64,000 bases of DNA from Pedobacter sp. SYP-B3415 (GCF_004138205.1 NZ_RXNQ01000035.1:124001-188000); one strand, 5' to 3'. Counted from the first letter of the stretch, positions 54,338 to 63,854 are shown. Numbers and translations: made by a program. The notes: a model not told the origin generated them from the letters alone.

Positions 54338-55897
54338 TTAGTTGGCCTTTTGCCACCAAACATTTGTTGAGATAAGATCCGCGCCCTGTCCCGCTACCGC
54401 GTTGCGGTAATTTGTGGGATTTGCCGATTGTACGTAAACGGGATAAACCATGCGCGCCGGCATTACGCCGCCATTTCTCAGGCCAGGCCCTTTAGGCAGT
54501 ACCGGATGACCGGTTCTCCGGTATTCAAACCATTGCTGCAGATCTGTGCAGAACAGGCTGTAATATTTCTGAATGTGGATTTGCTCCATTTTGTTATCAA
54601 GTGAGCCTGCAGGGTCCCAGGTAAGGTCTGCTGCGTCCACGTATTCGACAAAAGCCGCATCAGCAGGGTTTGCCGGGAAGTTTGGCACCCAGTAATTTAT
54701 GGCCGCAGCCATGCCGCGGTAATAATACTGTTCAGCAGATCCGGTAATCCAGCCTTTAACGGAAGCTTCGGCAAGAATAAATTGCAGCTCTGCATAAGTC
54801 ATAAGAATCCCGGTTAGTGGGTTAACCTGCAGTGAACGCGTTCCGTTTGTTGCATCGTCAGAAGATATAAAGTAGGCCTGGCGGAGAAATCCTGAACCAA
54901 CCGCATATCCGCTTGGAACACCCGAATAACCGTTTGGCCCCTGCGAGATACCCAGGCGATTCACACCGCTGTTGCCCCATTTTGCGCTGTTATCAATCCT
55001 CGGATCGCCCCAGTCTCTCAACCGGTCAATAAAGAAGCTGGCCATTGACGGTGCACGGAAATCCTGCGCCCTTACACCGTTTACGAACGGCGAAGTAAAA
55101 GGATCTGTGGTGTTTGTCCCGCCGTTCCACCTGATTATGGCCACATCTGAATTGCTTCCCATAACAGGATAATTCGCGGCATTCGTTTCTACAATTTCCT
55201 TGATTTTTGCTATGCATTGTGCGGATACTTCAGATTTACCCGACACCCGCAGCAGCAGCCGCAGGTAAAGGGAATTACAGAATCTGCGCCATTTGCCGAT
55301 GTCTCCCTTAAAGACAGGATCTGAAGTTGCTTTGATTGCTGTGCCTGCAGCCAGAAGTGTATTTGCTTCTTCCAGCTTTTTGAACATATCAAGATAGATG
55401 TCTTTTTGTTTGTCGAACACCGGCTCCAGCAAGCCTTCTTTCCCTTTATTGGCTTCGCTATAAGGAACATCACCATAGGTATCGGTCAGCATAGATGATA
55501 CCCAGCTCTGTGCAACAAGCGATATGCCCTGGTACGATTTATTCGCAGCTTTCCCGGCAGAAGCAAGTGCATATACGTCTTTCAGGTTGGTAAGCTGCGG
55601 GTACCAGCTGTTCCAAAGATTATCTGAAAACGTATTTCTGAACTCATAACGAAAAACTGTTGCGTCACCGTCGCTGATGGTCACGGTAACCTGCATGAGT
55701 TCGTTATTAAAATTACGATTGCGAAGCATGTTCGCATTCATGACGTTAACCAACGCCGGTGCAAGAAGTTTTTCCGGCGTCGTTTCTACAATATTGATCG
55801 GATCTTTATTGATCTCGGTGAAATTCTTATCGCACGAACCAAGCAGCGCGCTCACCACAATCATACTCCCTAATGCTGTGTATTTTATTTTTTTCAT
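54338..55897 (-). CDS. SusD/RagB-family nutrient-binding lipoprotein (SusD-like_2)
   Basis: A 519-residue outer-surface lipoprotein that caps a SusC channel and binds substrate. The lipobox is LLGSC (Cys 22). The family pattern is seen: FTEINKDP near the start, ISLVAQSWVSSMLTDTYGDVPYSEA, YLRLLLRVSGKS, and the later AELQFILAEA and QKYYSLFCTDLQQWFEYRRTG segments. It begins 14 nt after susC ends. Ligand specificity is not readable, but the rest of the unit is phosphodiester enzymes. Confidence 0.92.
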   Translation of the reverse strand: MKKIKYTALGSMIVVSALLGSCDKNFTEINKDPINIVETTPEKLLAPALVNVMNANMLRNRNFNNELMQVTVTISDGDATVFRYEFRNTFSDNLWNSWYPQLTNLKDVYALASAGKAANKSYQGISLVAQSWVSSMLTDTYGDVPYSEANKGKEGLLEPVFDKQKDIYLDMFKKLEEANTLLAAGTAIKATSDPVFKGDIGKWRRFCNSLYLRLLLRVSGKSEVSAQCIAKIKEIVETNAANYPVMGSNSDVAIIRWNGGTNTTDPFTSPFVNGVRAQDFRAPSMASFFIDRLRDWGDPRIDNSAKWGNSGVNRLGISQGPNGYSGVPSGYAVGSGFLRQAYFISSDDATNGTRSLQVNPLTGILMTYAELQFILAEASVKGWITGSAEQYYYRGMAAAINYWVPNFPANPADAAFVEYVDAADLTWDPAGSLDNKMEQIHIQKYYSLFCTDLQQWFEYRRTGHPVLPKGPGLRNGGVMPARMVYPVYVQSANPTNYRNAVAGQGADLISTNVWWQKAN

Positions 55898-55911
55898 GTC
55901 TCCTGTAAGAA

Positions 55912-58900
55912 TTAAATGCCTATTACGAAGTTAAATCCGAAGCTCCGGGTCGACGGGAACTGAGCCACCTCAAAACCCTGTACAATATCACTTCCCGCCA
56001 GGGTTCCAAATTCAGGATCGAACATTGGCCATGGCGACCAGATGAAAAGGTTACGGCCGTATACGCCTACGCTCATTGAATTTAGTCCGAGCGACTTGGC
56101 TACGCGCGGCGTAAACTTATAATTCAGGCTCGCTTCACGAAATTTGATATAATCTGTACTAAAGGTATTTCCTTCGCCATTGTCTGTACCCATATGTGAG
56201 CGGTAGTACTCGTCTATATCGGTGGCCACGACATCGTTAACACGGTATGAGCCGTCTGGATTCTGCACCACACCGTTGCCGATAATGCCGCTATAGCGAC
56301 CGGGTAAGGTGTTGGTTGTTTTACCCTGCTCTACCAGTTTGTAGTTGGTCAGCGAGTGACCAACGGCTCCGGCCTGGGCGTCAAACAAAACATTCAGGCT
56401 AAAATTCTGATAGGCAAACTCGGTTCCGATAGACGCGCGGTACTTTGGAATTGTATTGCCCAGATACACGACGTCACTGGTAATTCTTGCGAAACCGGTA
56501 TTGGCATCGTAAACCACATTGCCCTGCGGATCACGAACATAACCACGGCCATACAAATCGCCCATGGCGCCGCCCACCTTTGCAACGATCTGGCCACCTG
56601 CCACAGGACCTGTGCGCAGGATGACAGAAGTGTCTACCAGCTCTTTGATCTCATTTTTGTTCGTTGAAAAGGTTGCAAACATCCGCCAGTTGAAAGCTTT
56701 GCCCCTGCCCTGTACAATCGTACCATTCACCGATGCTTCAAATCCGGTATTGTCTACGCGGCCCGCATTGATGATAGCCTGCGAATAACCAGACGATCTG
56801 TCGATTACCCTGCTCAGAATCTGATTTTTTGTGTTGCCCATATAATAAGCCAGGTCAAGCGACAGGCGGTTCTTGAAGAACTGAACTTCCGCACCAACCT
56901 CAAAGGTCGTCGTCTTTAATGGTTTCAGATCCGGGTTTGGCAGGATAGATGGGTTTTGCAGCGCGCTGTCAGGATATTGTCCGCTTGCGGCCAGAGAATA
57001 AGTATACGCTGTGCGGTAAGGAGTCGTACCGCCGCTGCCCACTTGTGAAAGCGATGCGCGCAGTTTTGCAAACGAAATGGCTTGCGGCATTTTAGCAACT
57101 TCAGACAGCACAAAACTACCGCTGACCGATGGATAAAAGAAACCAACATTGTCTGTACGGGTAGCCGTTGCCAGTACGCTGCTCCAATCCTGCCGGCCGG
57201 TTACATCTGCATATAAAAAGTTTTTATAACCAAATGACACGCTTCCATACAAGCTGTTGATGTTATACCGGCTCGTATCAGGAATCGACACAATAGCAAA
57301 ACGGTTGTTGGTAAGCTCGTATAGTTTTGGTATAACCAGACCGTCTGCACGAAGGTCAGACCGGTTGTACCGGTTTTTCAGCTGGCTGCCACCTGCAAGT
57401 GCACTGATGTCGATCTTGTTTTTAAGCTTCTTGTTATAACGAACCAGAAATTCATTGTTTGTTTCGTTACCACGGATTCTCTGTTCACGGTGCGAGCCGT
57501 ACAGTAATTTGCTGCCTGCATCGTAAGGACGATCCTGCGCACGCTGCTCGCCAACCCAGTCAAGGGTGGAACGCAACTGCAGACTTAGCTCTTTTGTAAA
57601 CTGGTAAGACGCCGTTACGTTGGCTGTTACGTTATGACGACCGGTCCTGTTGATAAACTCGTTTGATATAGCATACGGGTTTTCGGGAAAGGAACTGAAC
57701 GGATATTCAATGGCCTGGTTTTCCTTGCCATTCTGCCAGTAATTTTTTAACCAGTTGAGGTCAGCATTCGGTTGCCAGAAAATGAACCAGTACATAAGCG
57801 ACTGGTTGCCATAACCTGCACCGGGAAGGTTATCGCTGTAGCGGTTGCCATAATTGATTTTTGTAGTAAACTTCAACTTCTTTGTGATATCAGTTGATGT
57901 AGACAAGGCAACGGTAGTACGTTCAAAACCGGTGTTTGGAATGATCCAGGTGTTTTCCTGGTTTGTTAGCGACAAACGACCTACTGTGCTGCCAACGCGG
58001 GTATCAATACTAAGGGAGTTGGTCAGGTTTCTGCCGGTGTTAAAGAATTCGCGAATTTGATTTGTATACGGAACCCAGGGCGTACGCGTTGTTGAGCGTG
58101 TTTGCGTAATCGGGTCATATTGGTAAAATAACAGCGACGGATCGAAGCGGGGGCCGTAAGCAGAGCTGGTTCCACTGGTACTTGGTCCGTCTGGCCCGGT
58201 CTCGTAAGAGTAATAGGCTGCGCCGTCGGTCCCCTGACCGTACTCATATTGAAGATCCGGCCAGCGGTTTACCGATTCGAGCGAACCGTTTGATGTGAAC
58301 TTGATTCCGATTTTATTTTTCTTGTTCTTCGCGCTTCCTGATTTGGTCGTGATGATGATGGCACCGTTTGCACCGCGCTGGCCGTATAATGCTGCCGCAC
58401 CCGGACCTTTCAGAACCGATACGCTTTCAATATCTTCAGGATTGATGTCGTTTATTGAACTTCCGTAGTCGGCAGGCATGTTATCACTTCCGGTACCGTA
58501 AACATTGTCTGAGCCATTGGCAGACCTGCGGCCGCCGCTGTTGTTGATCACAACGCCATCTACCACAATCAGCGCTTCGTTGTCGCCGGTCAGATTGTTT
58601 TCACCGCGAAGAATGATCTTGTTTGAACCCGCCGGACCGCTGTTTGAGCGTACAAGGTTCAGACCGGCCACCTTGCCTGAAAGTGCATCCGTCCAGTTGC
58701 TGGAAACGGCGCGCGTCAGGTCTGCGCTGTCTACTTTCGTTACAGCATACCCCAGCGACCGCTCTTCGCGTTTAATACCCAAAGCCGTTACAACGACTTC
58801 ATCGAGCGCGTTGCTGGCTGGCTTCATGCGAACCACCACATTTTGCGCTGCAGTGGTAAAACTGCGGCTAACCTGGGTATAACCAACAATACTGAAGGTT

Positions 58901-59223
58901 ACCTGTCCGCCGGATGGAACCGAAACCGAAAATGCACCGTTCACATCTGATGTTCCCAGCACCTGTTTCTGGGCATTCATAATGTTTACGCCGATCACGG
59001 CACTGTTATCGGTATCGTCCACTACCCTCCCTTTTACAACCAGATTTTGGGCCTTGACCCCCAAACCCGACATAACAAGCAGAAAAGCAATGAGCAATTG
59101 CCGCCGGAAACCGCTCCCACCCGAACCAGTCGCGCTGGTTCCCGGATGCAGGCTTCCGGAACGCATCGCTCCTGTAGTCAGGAGCTTACGGTCAGTAAAA
59201 GCTTGAGTAGAATTTTGATTCAT
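55912..59223 (-). CDS. SusC/RagA-family TonB-dependent outer-membrane transporter
   Basis: A 1103-residue outer-membrane importer. After a long N-terminus and signal sequence (LLIAFLLVMSGLGVKAQN) comes a carboxypeptidase-like domain (VVKGRVVDDTDNSAVIGVNI), the SusC TonB-box region near 135 with ALGIKREERSLGYAV, a plug with PAGSNKIILRGENNLTG and VSVLKGPGAAALYG, and a ~750-residue beta barrel ending FGFNFVIGI (last residue hydrophobic, as expected). It is the first gene of the unit. The first ~40 residues before the signal are unusual; an internal Met at residue 20 may be the true start. Confidence 0.94.
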   Translation of the reverse strand: MNQNSTQAFTDRKLLTTGAMRSGSLHPGTSATGSGGSGFRRQLLIAFLLVMSGLGVKAQNLVVKGRVVDDTDNSAVIGVNIMNAQKQVLGTSDVNGAFSVSVPSGGQVTFSIVGYTQVSRSFTTAAQNVVVRMKPASNALDEVVVTALGIKREERSLGYAVTKVDSADLTRAVSSNWTDALSGKVAGLNLVRSNSGPAGSNKIILRGENNLTGDNEALIVVDGVVINNSGGRRSANGSDNVYGTGSDNMPADYGSSINDINPEDIESVSVLKGPGAAALYGQRGANGAIIITTKSGSAKNKKNKIGIKFTSNGSLESVNRWPDLQYEYGQGTDGAAYYSYETGPDGPSTSGTSSAYGPRFDPSLLFYQYDPITQTRSTTRTPWVPYTNQIREFFNTGRNLTNSLSIDTRVGSTVGRLSLTNQENTWIIPNTGFERTTVALSTSTDITKKLKFTTKINYGNRYSDNLPGAGYGNQSLMYWFIFWQPNADLNWLKNYWQNGKENQAIEYPFSSFPENPYAISNEFINRTGRHNVTANVTASYQFTKELSLQLRSTLDWVGEQRAQDRPYDAGSKLLYGSHREQRIRGNETNNEFLVRYNKKLKNKIDISALAGGSQLKNRYNRSDLRADGLVIPKLYELTNNRFAIVSIPDTSRYNINSLYGSVSFGYKNFLYADVTGRQDWSSVLATATRTDNVGFFYPSVSGSFVLSEVAKMPQAISFAKLRASLSQVGSGGTTPYRTAYTYSLAASGQYPDSALQNPSILPNPDLKPLKTTTFEVGAEVQFFKNRLSLDLAYYMGNTKNQILSRVIDRSSGYSQAIINAGRVDNTGFEASVNGTIVQGRGKAFNWRMFATFSTNKNEIKELVDTSVILRTGPVAGGQIVAKVGGAMGDLYGRGYVRDPQGNVVYDANTGFARITSDVVYLGNTIPKYRASIGTEFAYQNFSLNVLFDAQAGAVGHSLTNYKLVEQGKTTNTLPGRYSGIIGNGVVQNPDGSYRVNDVVATDIDEYYRSHMGTDNGEGNTFSTDYIKFREASLNYKFTPRVAKSLGLNSMSVGVYGRNLFIWSPWPMFDPEFGTLAGSDIVQGFEVAQFPSTRSFGFNFVIGI

Positions 59224-59281
59224 AAATTAAAATAGAAGATTAATAAATAGCGTTATTTCGTTTAATTTCGATCTACAACCC

Positions 59282-59296
59282 TGCTGTCTTACAGCA
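59282..59296. promoter_or_regulatory. Inverted repeat TGCTGT-N3-ACAGCA upstream of susC
   Basis: A perfect 6-bp dyad with 3-nt spacer about 60 nt before the susC start. It could be an operator for the locus. No TAnnTTTG box was found in the same gap. Confidence 0.35.
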
Positions 59297-59678
59297 TATT
59301 GATAAGATATTGTTAATTATATGTTTTGGTAAAATAAAGAGAACTTTAACAACCCAAATGGTTGCTTCTCCGGGAAGAGCCACCGCTATTGCCGGGTTCA
59401 GATAAATGCTCAATTTTACAAGTTTATACTGGTTGATCTCATGCTTCCCAAAAATTATGATCTGTTTCGATCACAATCAGTTAAACAACAAAACGAAACT
59501 ATACATAATTATTCGTAATGCAAATTTTTTTTAAACTTGTTACAGAGTTGACCTGATTGCGCTGAAAAACAGGCCATGTTCGGGAAAGATAAAGGAAATT
59601 AAAGATAATTAAACATGAAACTACAACGAGGAGTTGTAGTCAATCGAAAGGTAGCTTAGCACACGCAGTAAAATTCGA
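59297..59678. other. Intergenic region between susC and heme oxygenase
   Basis: About 380 AT-rich nt. It holds an 8-bp perfect hairpin, ACTACAAC (59620-59627) with GTTGTAGT (59633-59640), which could end the phytochrome operon on the minus strand, although the T-run is poor. No gene is supported. Confidence 0.45.
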
Positions 59679-60284
59679 TTAAGATTTAGCCGGACCTGCA
59701 GCCTGCACGGTATGCATAAGACGGATCAGACTGTCGAAAGTTGAATTAGCTGCATGCAGGCAAATTTCGGCATCGGCCGGAGATTGGACCTCAGCCTCAA
59801 GAACCGCCTGGAACGTTTTCCACTTTTCAGCCAGCTGATCTCCATAAATTCCGTAATAGGCAAAGTCGAGCCCCGCAAACTCATCGTTCTGAAGCAGCTG
59901 TTTCCTGATTACATTTCCTCCTAGTGTAGCCCCTTCCAGCACATACAATGTACCCAGCTGAGCGGGCTTTGAGTCTGCCGGTATAAAGATTTGCCCTGTA
60001 TCAACGTGCGGAAGCGCAGCAGTGTCGATTCCTGCTCCTGCAGCATCCTGGCGGAGCGCAGGAAGTTTTTCGCGCGATTTGAGATCGAGCCGTTGCGCCA
60101 GCTCCTGATCCATAACATTAAATAGTGGTGGTTCAATCAACTCATGCGCAAGCAGGTTCACCGCAAGAATTTGACGGTATTGTGAGAGGTTAAGCCTGCG
60201 CGACATAATTTCATCTACAAACATAGCCGACTCAAGCGCCTTATGGCGGGCGGCAGTTTCAGTACGTAACAGCTGTGCAATCAT
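59679..60284 (-). CDS. bphO: Biliverdin-producing heme oxygenase
   Basis: Opens heme to biliverdin, the chromophore of bacteriophytochromes. The 201-residue protein is all-helical: the heme-ligand His 14 in TAARHKALES, the segment LGTLYVLEGATLGGNVI near 110-126 with the distal helix Gly residues, and YGIYGDQLAEKWKTF near 145. It lies 24 nt after the response regulator in the phytochrome operon, so the cell makes the light sensor and its pigment together. Confidence 0.9.
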   Translation of the reverse strand: MIAQLLRTETAARHKALESAMFVDEIMSRRLNLSQYRQILAVNLLAHELIEPPLFNVMDQELAQRLDLKSREKLPALRQDAAGAGIDTAALPHVDTGQIFIPADSKPAQLGTLYVLEGATLGGNVIRKQLLQNDEFAGLDFAYYGIYGDQLAEKWKTFQAVLEAEVQSPADAEICLHAANSTFDSLIRLMHTVQAAGPAKS

Positions 60285-60308
60285 TAAAATAGCGGAACGG
60301 AACGGGGC

Positions 60309-60728
60309 TTAGTTTACGTGAAGGTGGTGGTTAAACCAGAATTTCTGCACCGAGTCCACGCATTGCAAAAGTTTATCATAACCGTCTGGCTTGGTGACAT
60401 AGGCATTCGCGCCGAATTCTATCGAGGCCCTGACGTCTTTTGGACTGTCTGATGTAGAGAACAACAGAACGGGAACTGTCTTCATTGCAGGAATTTCGCG
60501 AATAAACCTAAGGATATCCAAACCAGAGATGTTCGGCAGATTCAGGTCAAGCAGAATAAGTTTAGGAATTGTATGTTCTTCTACGAATTTCCTCAATGAC
60601 CGGATGGCCTCCTGTCCGTCTGCTGCAACAGTTAAAATAAGATTATCTCCAACTTCCTGAACCGCATTTTCCATAAAAAACACGTAATCGGGATCATCCT
60701 CTACATAAAAAATATCTGGTGTTTTCAC
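60309..60728 (-). CDS. Single-domain response regulator paired with the phytochrome
   Basis: A 139-residue receiver domain without an output domain. The acidic pocket is EDD near residues 10-12, the phosphoacceptor Asp 61 in LLDLNLP, then the Ser/Thr in LLFSTSD and the conserved Lys in YVTKPDG near 109. It starts at GTG 60728, overlapping the stop of the phytochrome gene by 4 nt (GTGA), so the two are translationally coupled. It is the likely phosphoryl acceptor of that kinase. Confidence 0.92.
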   Translation of the reverse strand: MKTPDIFYVEDDPDYVFFMENAVQEVGDNLILTVAADGQEAIRSLRKFVEEHTIPKLILLDLNLPNISGLDILRFIREIPAMKTVPVLLFSTSDSPKDVRASIEFGANAYVTKPDGYDKLLQCVDSVQKFWFNHHLHVN

Positions 60729-62953
60729 TGTATATCCTCCTGTCTGTTTCTGAATGCCACAAAAAATGTGGTACCGCTTCCAAGTTTACTTTCAAACCAA
60801 ACACGTCCCTGGTGCCGCTCTACAATGCGTTTTACAATTGCGAGGCCAACGCCGGTTCCATCTATATCTTGGACATTGTCCATGCGCTTGAAAAGCTCAA
60901 AAACTCTTTCGTAATAGCTGATGTCAATTCCTATGCCATTGTCTGAAATACTGTAGATAGTCTCAGCACCTTGTATCTCTCCGTTTACCCGGACTTTCGG
61001 GGCGGGGTTTTTCGAGGAATATTTTACACCGTTGCCTATGATATTCGAGAACACCTGACTGAGCATGGTGCGGTCACCACGAAGAGCCGGCGTATTGCCA
61101 ATTTCAATTGTCTGCTCTCCTGTCTTCATAGCCGCCCTGATCTCTGCAGCAATTTCCTGAAGAAGCGGCCCCATATTCACCTCAGCCATATCAATTTCGG
61201 CCCGCCCGACTTTTGAAAGATTTAATACTTCACGGATCAGGAAATTCATTTTATCCGTTCCGGCGATGATCCGTTCGACCATTTTTTTCGAGCTGGTGTC
61301 AAACTGCGGATTCGTTTTCAGCAACATCTCTGCATAAGTCCGCACAGATGTGATCGGCGTGCGGAGATCATGAGAAATCGTGTAACTGAAGGTATCGAGC
61401 TCTTCGTAAGCGGCCTGAAGTTTTTCATTCAGGGTTCTGATAGCGGTCGCTTTGTTATTGATGTCAGCAATAACAATCTCGCGGAGCGCCAGTACCGAAG
61501 TAATTTCCTCCGGTGTCCAGCGGGCAGAAGTATTATTAACCTGTTGTGTCCAGCTATCGAAAGACTTGCGTGGTGAAAGTTGCAGCACACCATCTGCATC
61601 GGGCTCAGCAGGTTTCTCCGGGTTGCCGGCCCACTGCACTTGTGTTATTCTTTCCGGCTTAAACCAGATCATCATCTCATTGAGCTCGCGGCTGATCAGA
61701 CAGGCGAGCACACCGGCCGCAGTATCTTTATAGGCCGCTGCCGATTTGAAAACTTCCGGAAGCTGGTGCGTATGGTATATGGAGTCGGCCATATTCTGCT
61801 TCAGCCATGCAGCGAGTGCAGTTACTTCCGCCTCAGAAGGCGTCTGACCGATCAGCGTCAACGTGTTTTCAAAAAGCAGGGCAGCTCCGCCGGCAAGCGT
61901 ACAATCAAGCAGGGTGCGGCTGTGGCTTGTAAGCGCGTCGATAAGATTTTTATCTTTTGTCAGGTGCGCAGAAAGAAAAGCTGTGCTTTCTTTGAACGCT
62001 GCAACCTTATCTGCGTCTTCTTCATCCTGGCGATACTCGAGCGCAGAAGAGAGAATCTGGCCAAGCAGCTTGGACCCTTCGCGCGCTTTGTAATCGATAT
62101 ATTTTGGCGAATAGTTATGGCAGGCAACGAGGCCCCACAATTCACCATGCGTAATCAGTGAAATACTAAAGCTCGACGCAACACCCATATTTTTGAGGTA
62201 CTGGATGTGAATGGGCGAGACGGCACGAAGCTGACTGTAAGTCAAATCTATCGGCTCACTGCTAACAGCAAGCAGTGCCGCATCGCTTGCATTGACATCG
62301 GCAATCAGCCTGGTCAGATTCAATTTGTAAAGCGCACGGGCTTGCTTCGGTATGTCGCTGGCCGGGTAATGGAGTCCGAAAAAGGGCTCCAGTTGATCTT
62401 CTTTATCCTCAGCAACAACTTCCCCATGGCCGTCTTCGAGAAATTTATAGATCATAACCCGGTCGTAACCGATAATTCTTTTGATTTCAGTAGCCGCACT
62501 TTGCAGTAAAGTCTGAAGGTTTTTGCCCCCCAGCATCGCGGAAGCCGAACGCCCTACTGAACTTTGAATATCATAGTCCAGACTGACCGGTTCAAATTCA
62601 AGAAGCACGACATCTTCATGCATACTTACGATAAGATAGAAAGATGTGCCGCCTACCGTAATTCCATGTGGATTAATGGCGTCAAAATTCTGACGCTGTA
62701 AGCCCAGCTGTAAGAGCTGACCGAGCGACAAATTTTCGTCCTGCTCGTTTAACAAATGCTCAAAAACTGAAAGCGGCTTACCTGTCATTGATGCCGCATC
62801 AGCAGGAAGCCAGTTATGCAAATTAGCACTTACGGCTGTGATGGTCATTGATTTTTTGTCAACGGCCACGACAAAGCCATGCGGTTGAATTTTGCCGGGG
62901 ATCTGAATCGGTTCTCTGTCACAATTGCTGAGATCAACCGTGAATGTAGTCAT
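60725..62953 (-). CDS. bphP: Bacteriophytochrome histidine kinase
   Basis: Red/far-red light sensor kinase, 742 residues. PAS (about 10-115), GAF (about 130-300) and PHY (about 310-490) form the photosensory core, followed by HisKA (phospho-His near 528 in SHDLRTP) and an HATPase with DNGIGID and GTGVGLAIVKR. The biliverdin-binding Cys is at 11 in LSNCDREPI, and the GAF PASDIP motif is present. It is the first gene of an operon with a response regulator and heme oxygenase. A near-consensus promoter lies just upstream. Confidence 0.95.
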   Translation of the reverse strand: MTTFTVDLSNCDREPIQIPGKIQPHGFVVAVDKKSMTITAVSANLHNWLPADAASMTGKPLSVFEHLLNEQDENLSLGQLLQLGLQRQNFDAINPHGITVGGTSFYLIVSMHEDVVLLEFEPVSLDYDIQSSVGRSASAMLGGKNLQTLLQSAATEIKRIIGYDRVMIYKFLEDGHGEVVAEDKEDQLEPFFGLHYPASDIPKQARALYKLNLTRLIADVNASDAALLAVSSEPIDLTYSQLRAVSPIHIQYLKNMGVASSFSISLITHGELWGLVACHNYSPKYIDYKAREGSKLLGQILSSALEYRQDEEDADKVAAFKESTAFLSAHLTKDKNLIDALTSHSRTLLDCTLAGGAALLFENTLTLIGQTPSEAEVTALAAWLKQNMADSIYHTHQLPEVFKSAAAYKDTAAGVLACLISRELNEMMIWFKPERITQVQWAGNPEKPAEPDADGVLQLSPRKSFDSWTQQVNNTSARWTPEEITSVLALREIVIADINNKATAIRTLNEKLQAAYEELDTFSYTISHDLRTPITSVRTYAEMLLKTNPQFDTSSKKMVERIIAGTDKMNFLIREVLNLSKVGRAEIDMAEVNMGPLLQEIAAEIRAAMKTGEQTIEIGNTPALRGDRTMLSQVFSNIIGNGVKYSSKNPAPKVRVNGEIQGAETIYSISDNGIGIDISYYERVFELFKRMDNVQDIDGTGVGLAIVKRIVERHQGRVWFESKLGSGTTFFVAFRNRQEDIQ

Positions 62954-62971
62954 GCATTGGATTTAAGTTTA

Positions 62972-63000
62972 CAAAACTATCAGTATTTGTAAAAAATCAA
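62972..63000 (-). promoter_or_regulatory. Promoter of the phytochrome operon
   Basis: On the minus strand TTTG at 63001-62998, an 18-nt spacer and TAGTTTTG at 62979-62972 match the Bacteroidota consensus. The -7 box ends 18 nt before the bphP ATG, giving a very short leader. Confidence 0.75.
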
Positions 63001-63279
63001 ACCCTGACGAACGGAAAGCCACCAAAAGTTACAAACACTGCAGGAATGTCTTTAGTCAGCAGACTTTGACCTTCGGACAACATGTATACAAAAACATACA
63101 GCATAAATGATAAAAAGACACAAAAACAGGACAGCATAACAGAACAACCAACCAAACCCGGTAAAATCGAGCCGACCGTGCGCAGATGAAAACAGGTGAC
63201 AAACGCCGGCTTGCAACCGTGATATTTTTTTCCTGTCTGCAAGTCAACAGTTTAAATAAAAAGATTGCCCAGAGATCGG

Positions 63280-63386
63280 TAAATTAACTATAAAGGCAAT
63301 TTTTGGCATCGCCTTTGTAACTAACCCGACCGAGAGCGTTAATTTAGATGACGGGGGTATCCATTCTGGATATCTCCGTTTTTTTT
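63280..63386 (+). ncRNA. Candidate structured small RNA with its own terminator
   Basis: Three nested or adjacent helices are visible: a 9-bp outer stem 63280-63288 with 63338-63346 (TAAATTAAC / GTTAATTTA), an inner 6-bp stem AAAGGC (63292-63297) with GCCTTT (63311-63316), and a 13-bp terminator hairpin at 63351-63379 with eight T after it. A separate consensus promoter lies downstream for the next gene, so this terminator serves something upstream. No clear promoter for the RNA itself was found, and it matches no family I know. Confidence 0.4.
63351..63386 (+). terminator. Strong intrinsic terminator
   Basis: ACGGGGGTATCCA (63351-63363) pairs with TGGATATCTCCGT (63367-63379) over 13 bp with two G-U, 3-nt loop TTC, and a run of eight T. 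It is not preceded by any protein gene on the plus strand. Confidence 0.85.
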
Positions 63387-63421
63387 ATGAAGCCTGTGCA
63401 TTTTGCTATGTAATTTGGCTA

Positions 63422-63451
63422 TTTGATTAATCAATCTGATTAATATCTTTG
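63422..63451 (+). promoter_or_regulatory. Promoter of the stand-alone response regulator, with overlapping palindrome
   Basis: TTTG at 63422-63425, an 18-nt spacer and TATCTTTG at 63444-63451 fit the consensus. The -33 region is part of a perfect 12-bp palindrome, TTGATTAATCAA (63423-63434), which could be a repressor site. Confidence 0.72.
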
Positions 63452-63485
63452 TAGAAGTTTATCATAAGATTACTAAACACATCCA

Positions 63486-63854
63486 TTGCTAAAGAAAAAA
63501 ATACTGGTTATCGAGGATAACCATGCCATTTTAGATGTCATAACGCTCATTCTGCAAAGTGAAGCTTTCGAGGTCTCGGGCCTGAACAGGGGTCTGGAAA
63601 TGATGCATCATATAGAGACATTTCAGCCTCATGTGATCGTAATGGATATCATGCTTCCGGACAGTGACGGCCGAACCTTATTAAAGGAGTTGCGGAGCAA
63701 CGAACAGACGGCTGATATTCCGGTGCTGATGATCTCAGCCCGCTACCATTCCGGCAATTACGACGAAGGCGGGTTAAAAGCCAATGACTTTCTTGCCAAG
63801 CCTTTTGACATCGACGCGCTGATGGATAAGATCTACGCGCTGCTGCCTAAATAA
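63486..63854 (+). CDS. Single-domain response regulator
   Basis: A 122-residue CheY-like receiver domain. Acidic residues E10-D11, phosphoacceptor Asp 54 in VIVMDIMLPD, Ser in LMISARYH and the conserved Lys in FLAKPF near 107 are present. There is no output domain. Its partner kinase is not in the window. It starts at TTG 63486; no in-frame ATG gives a complete domain. Confidence 0.9.
   Translation: MLKKKILVIEDNHAILDVITLILQSEAFEVSGLNRGLEMMHHIETFQPHVIVMDIMLPDSDGRTLLKELRSNEQTADIPVLMISARYHSGNYDEGGLKANDFLAKPFDIDALMDKIYALLPK

Noticed and set aside
62997..63247. Short minus-strand frames upstream of bphP
   Set aside because: They lie upstream of the phytochrome promoter, have many Cys/Phe/Val runs and lack any family sign.
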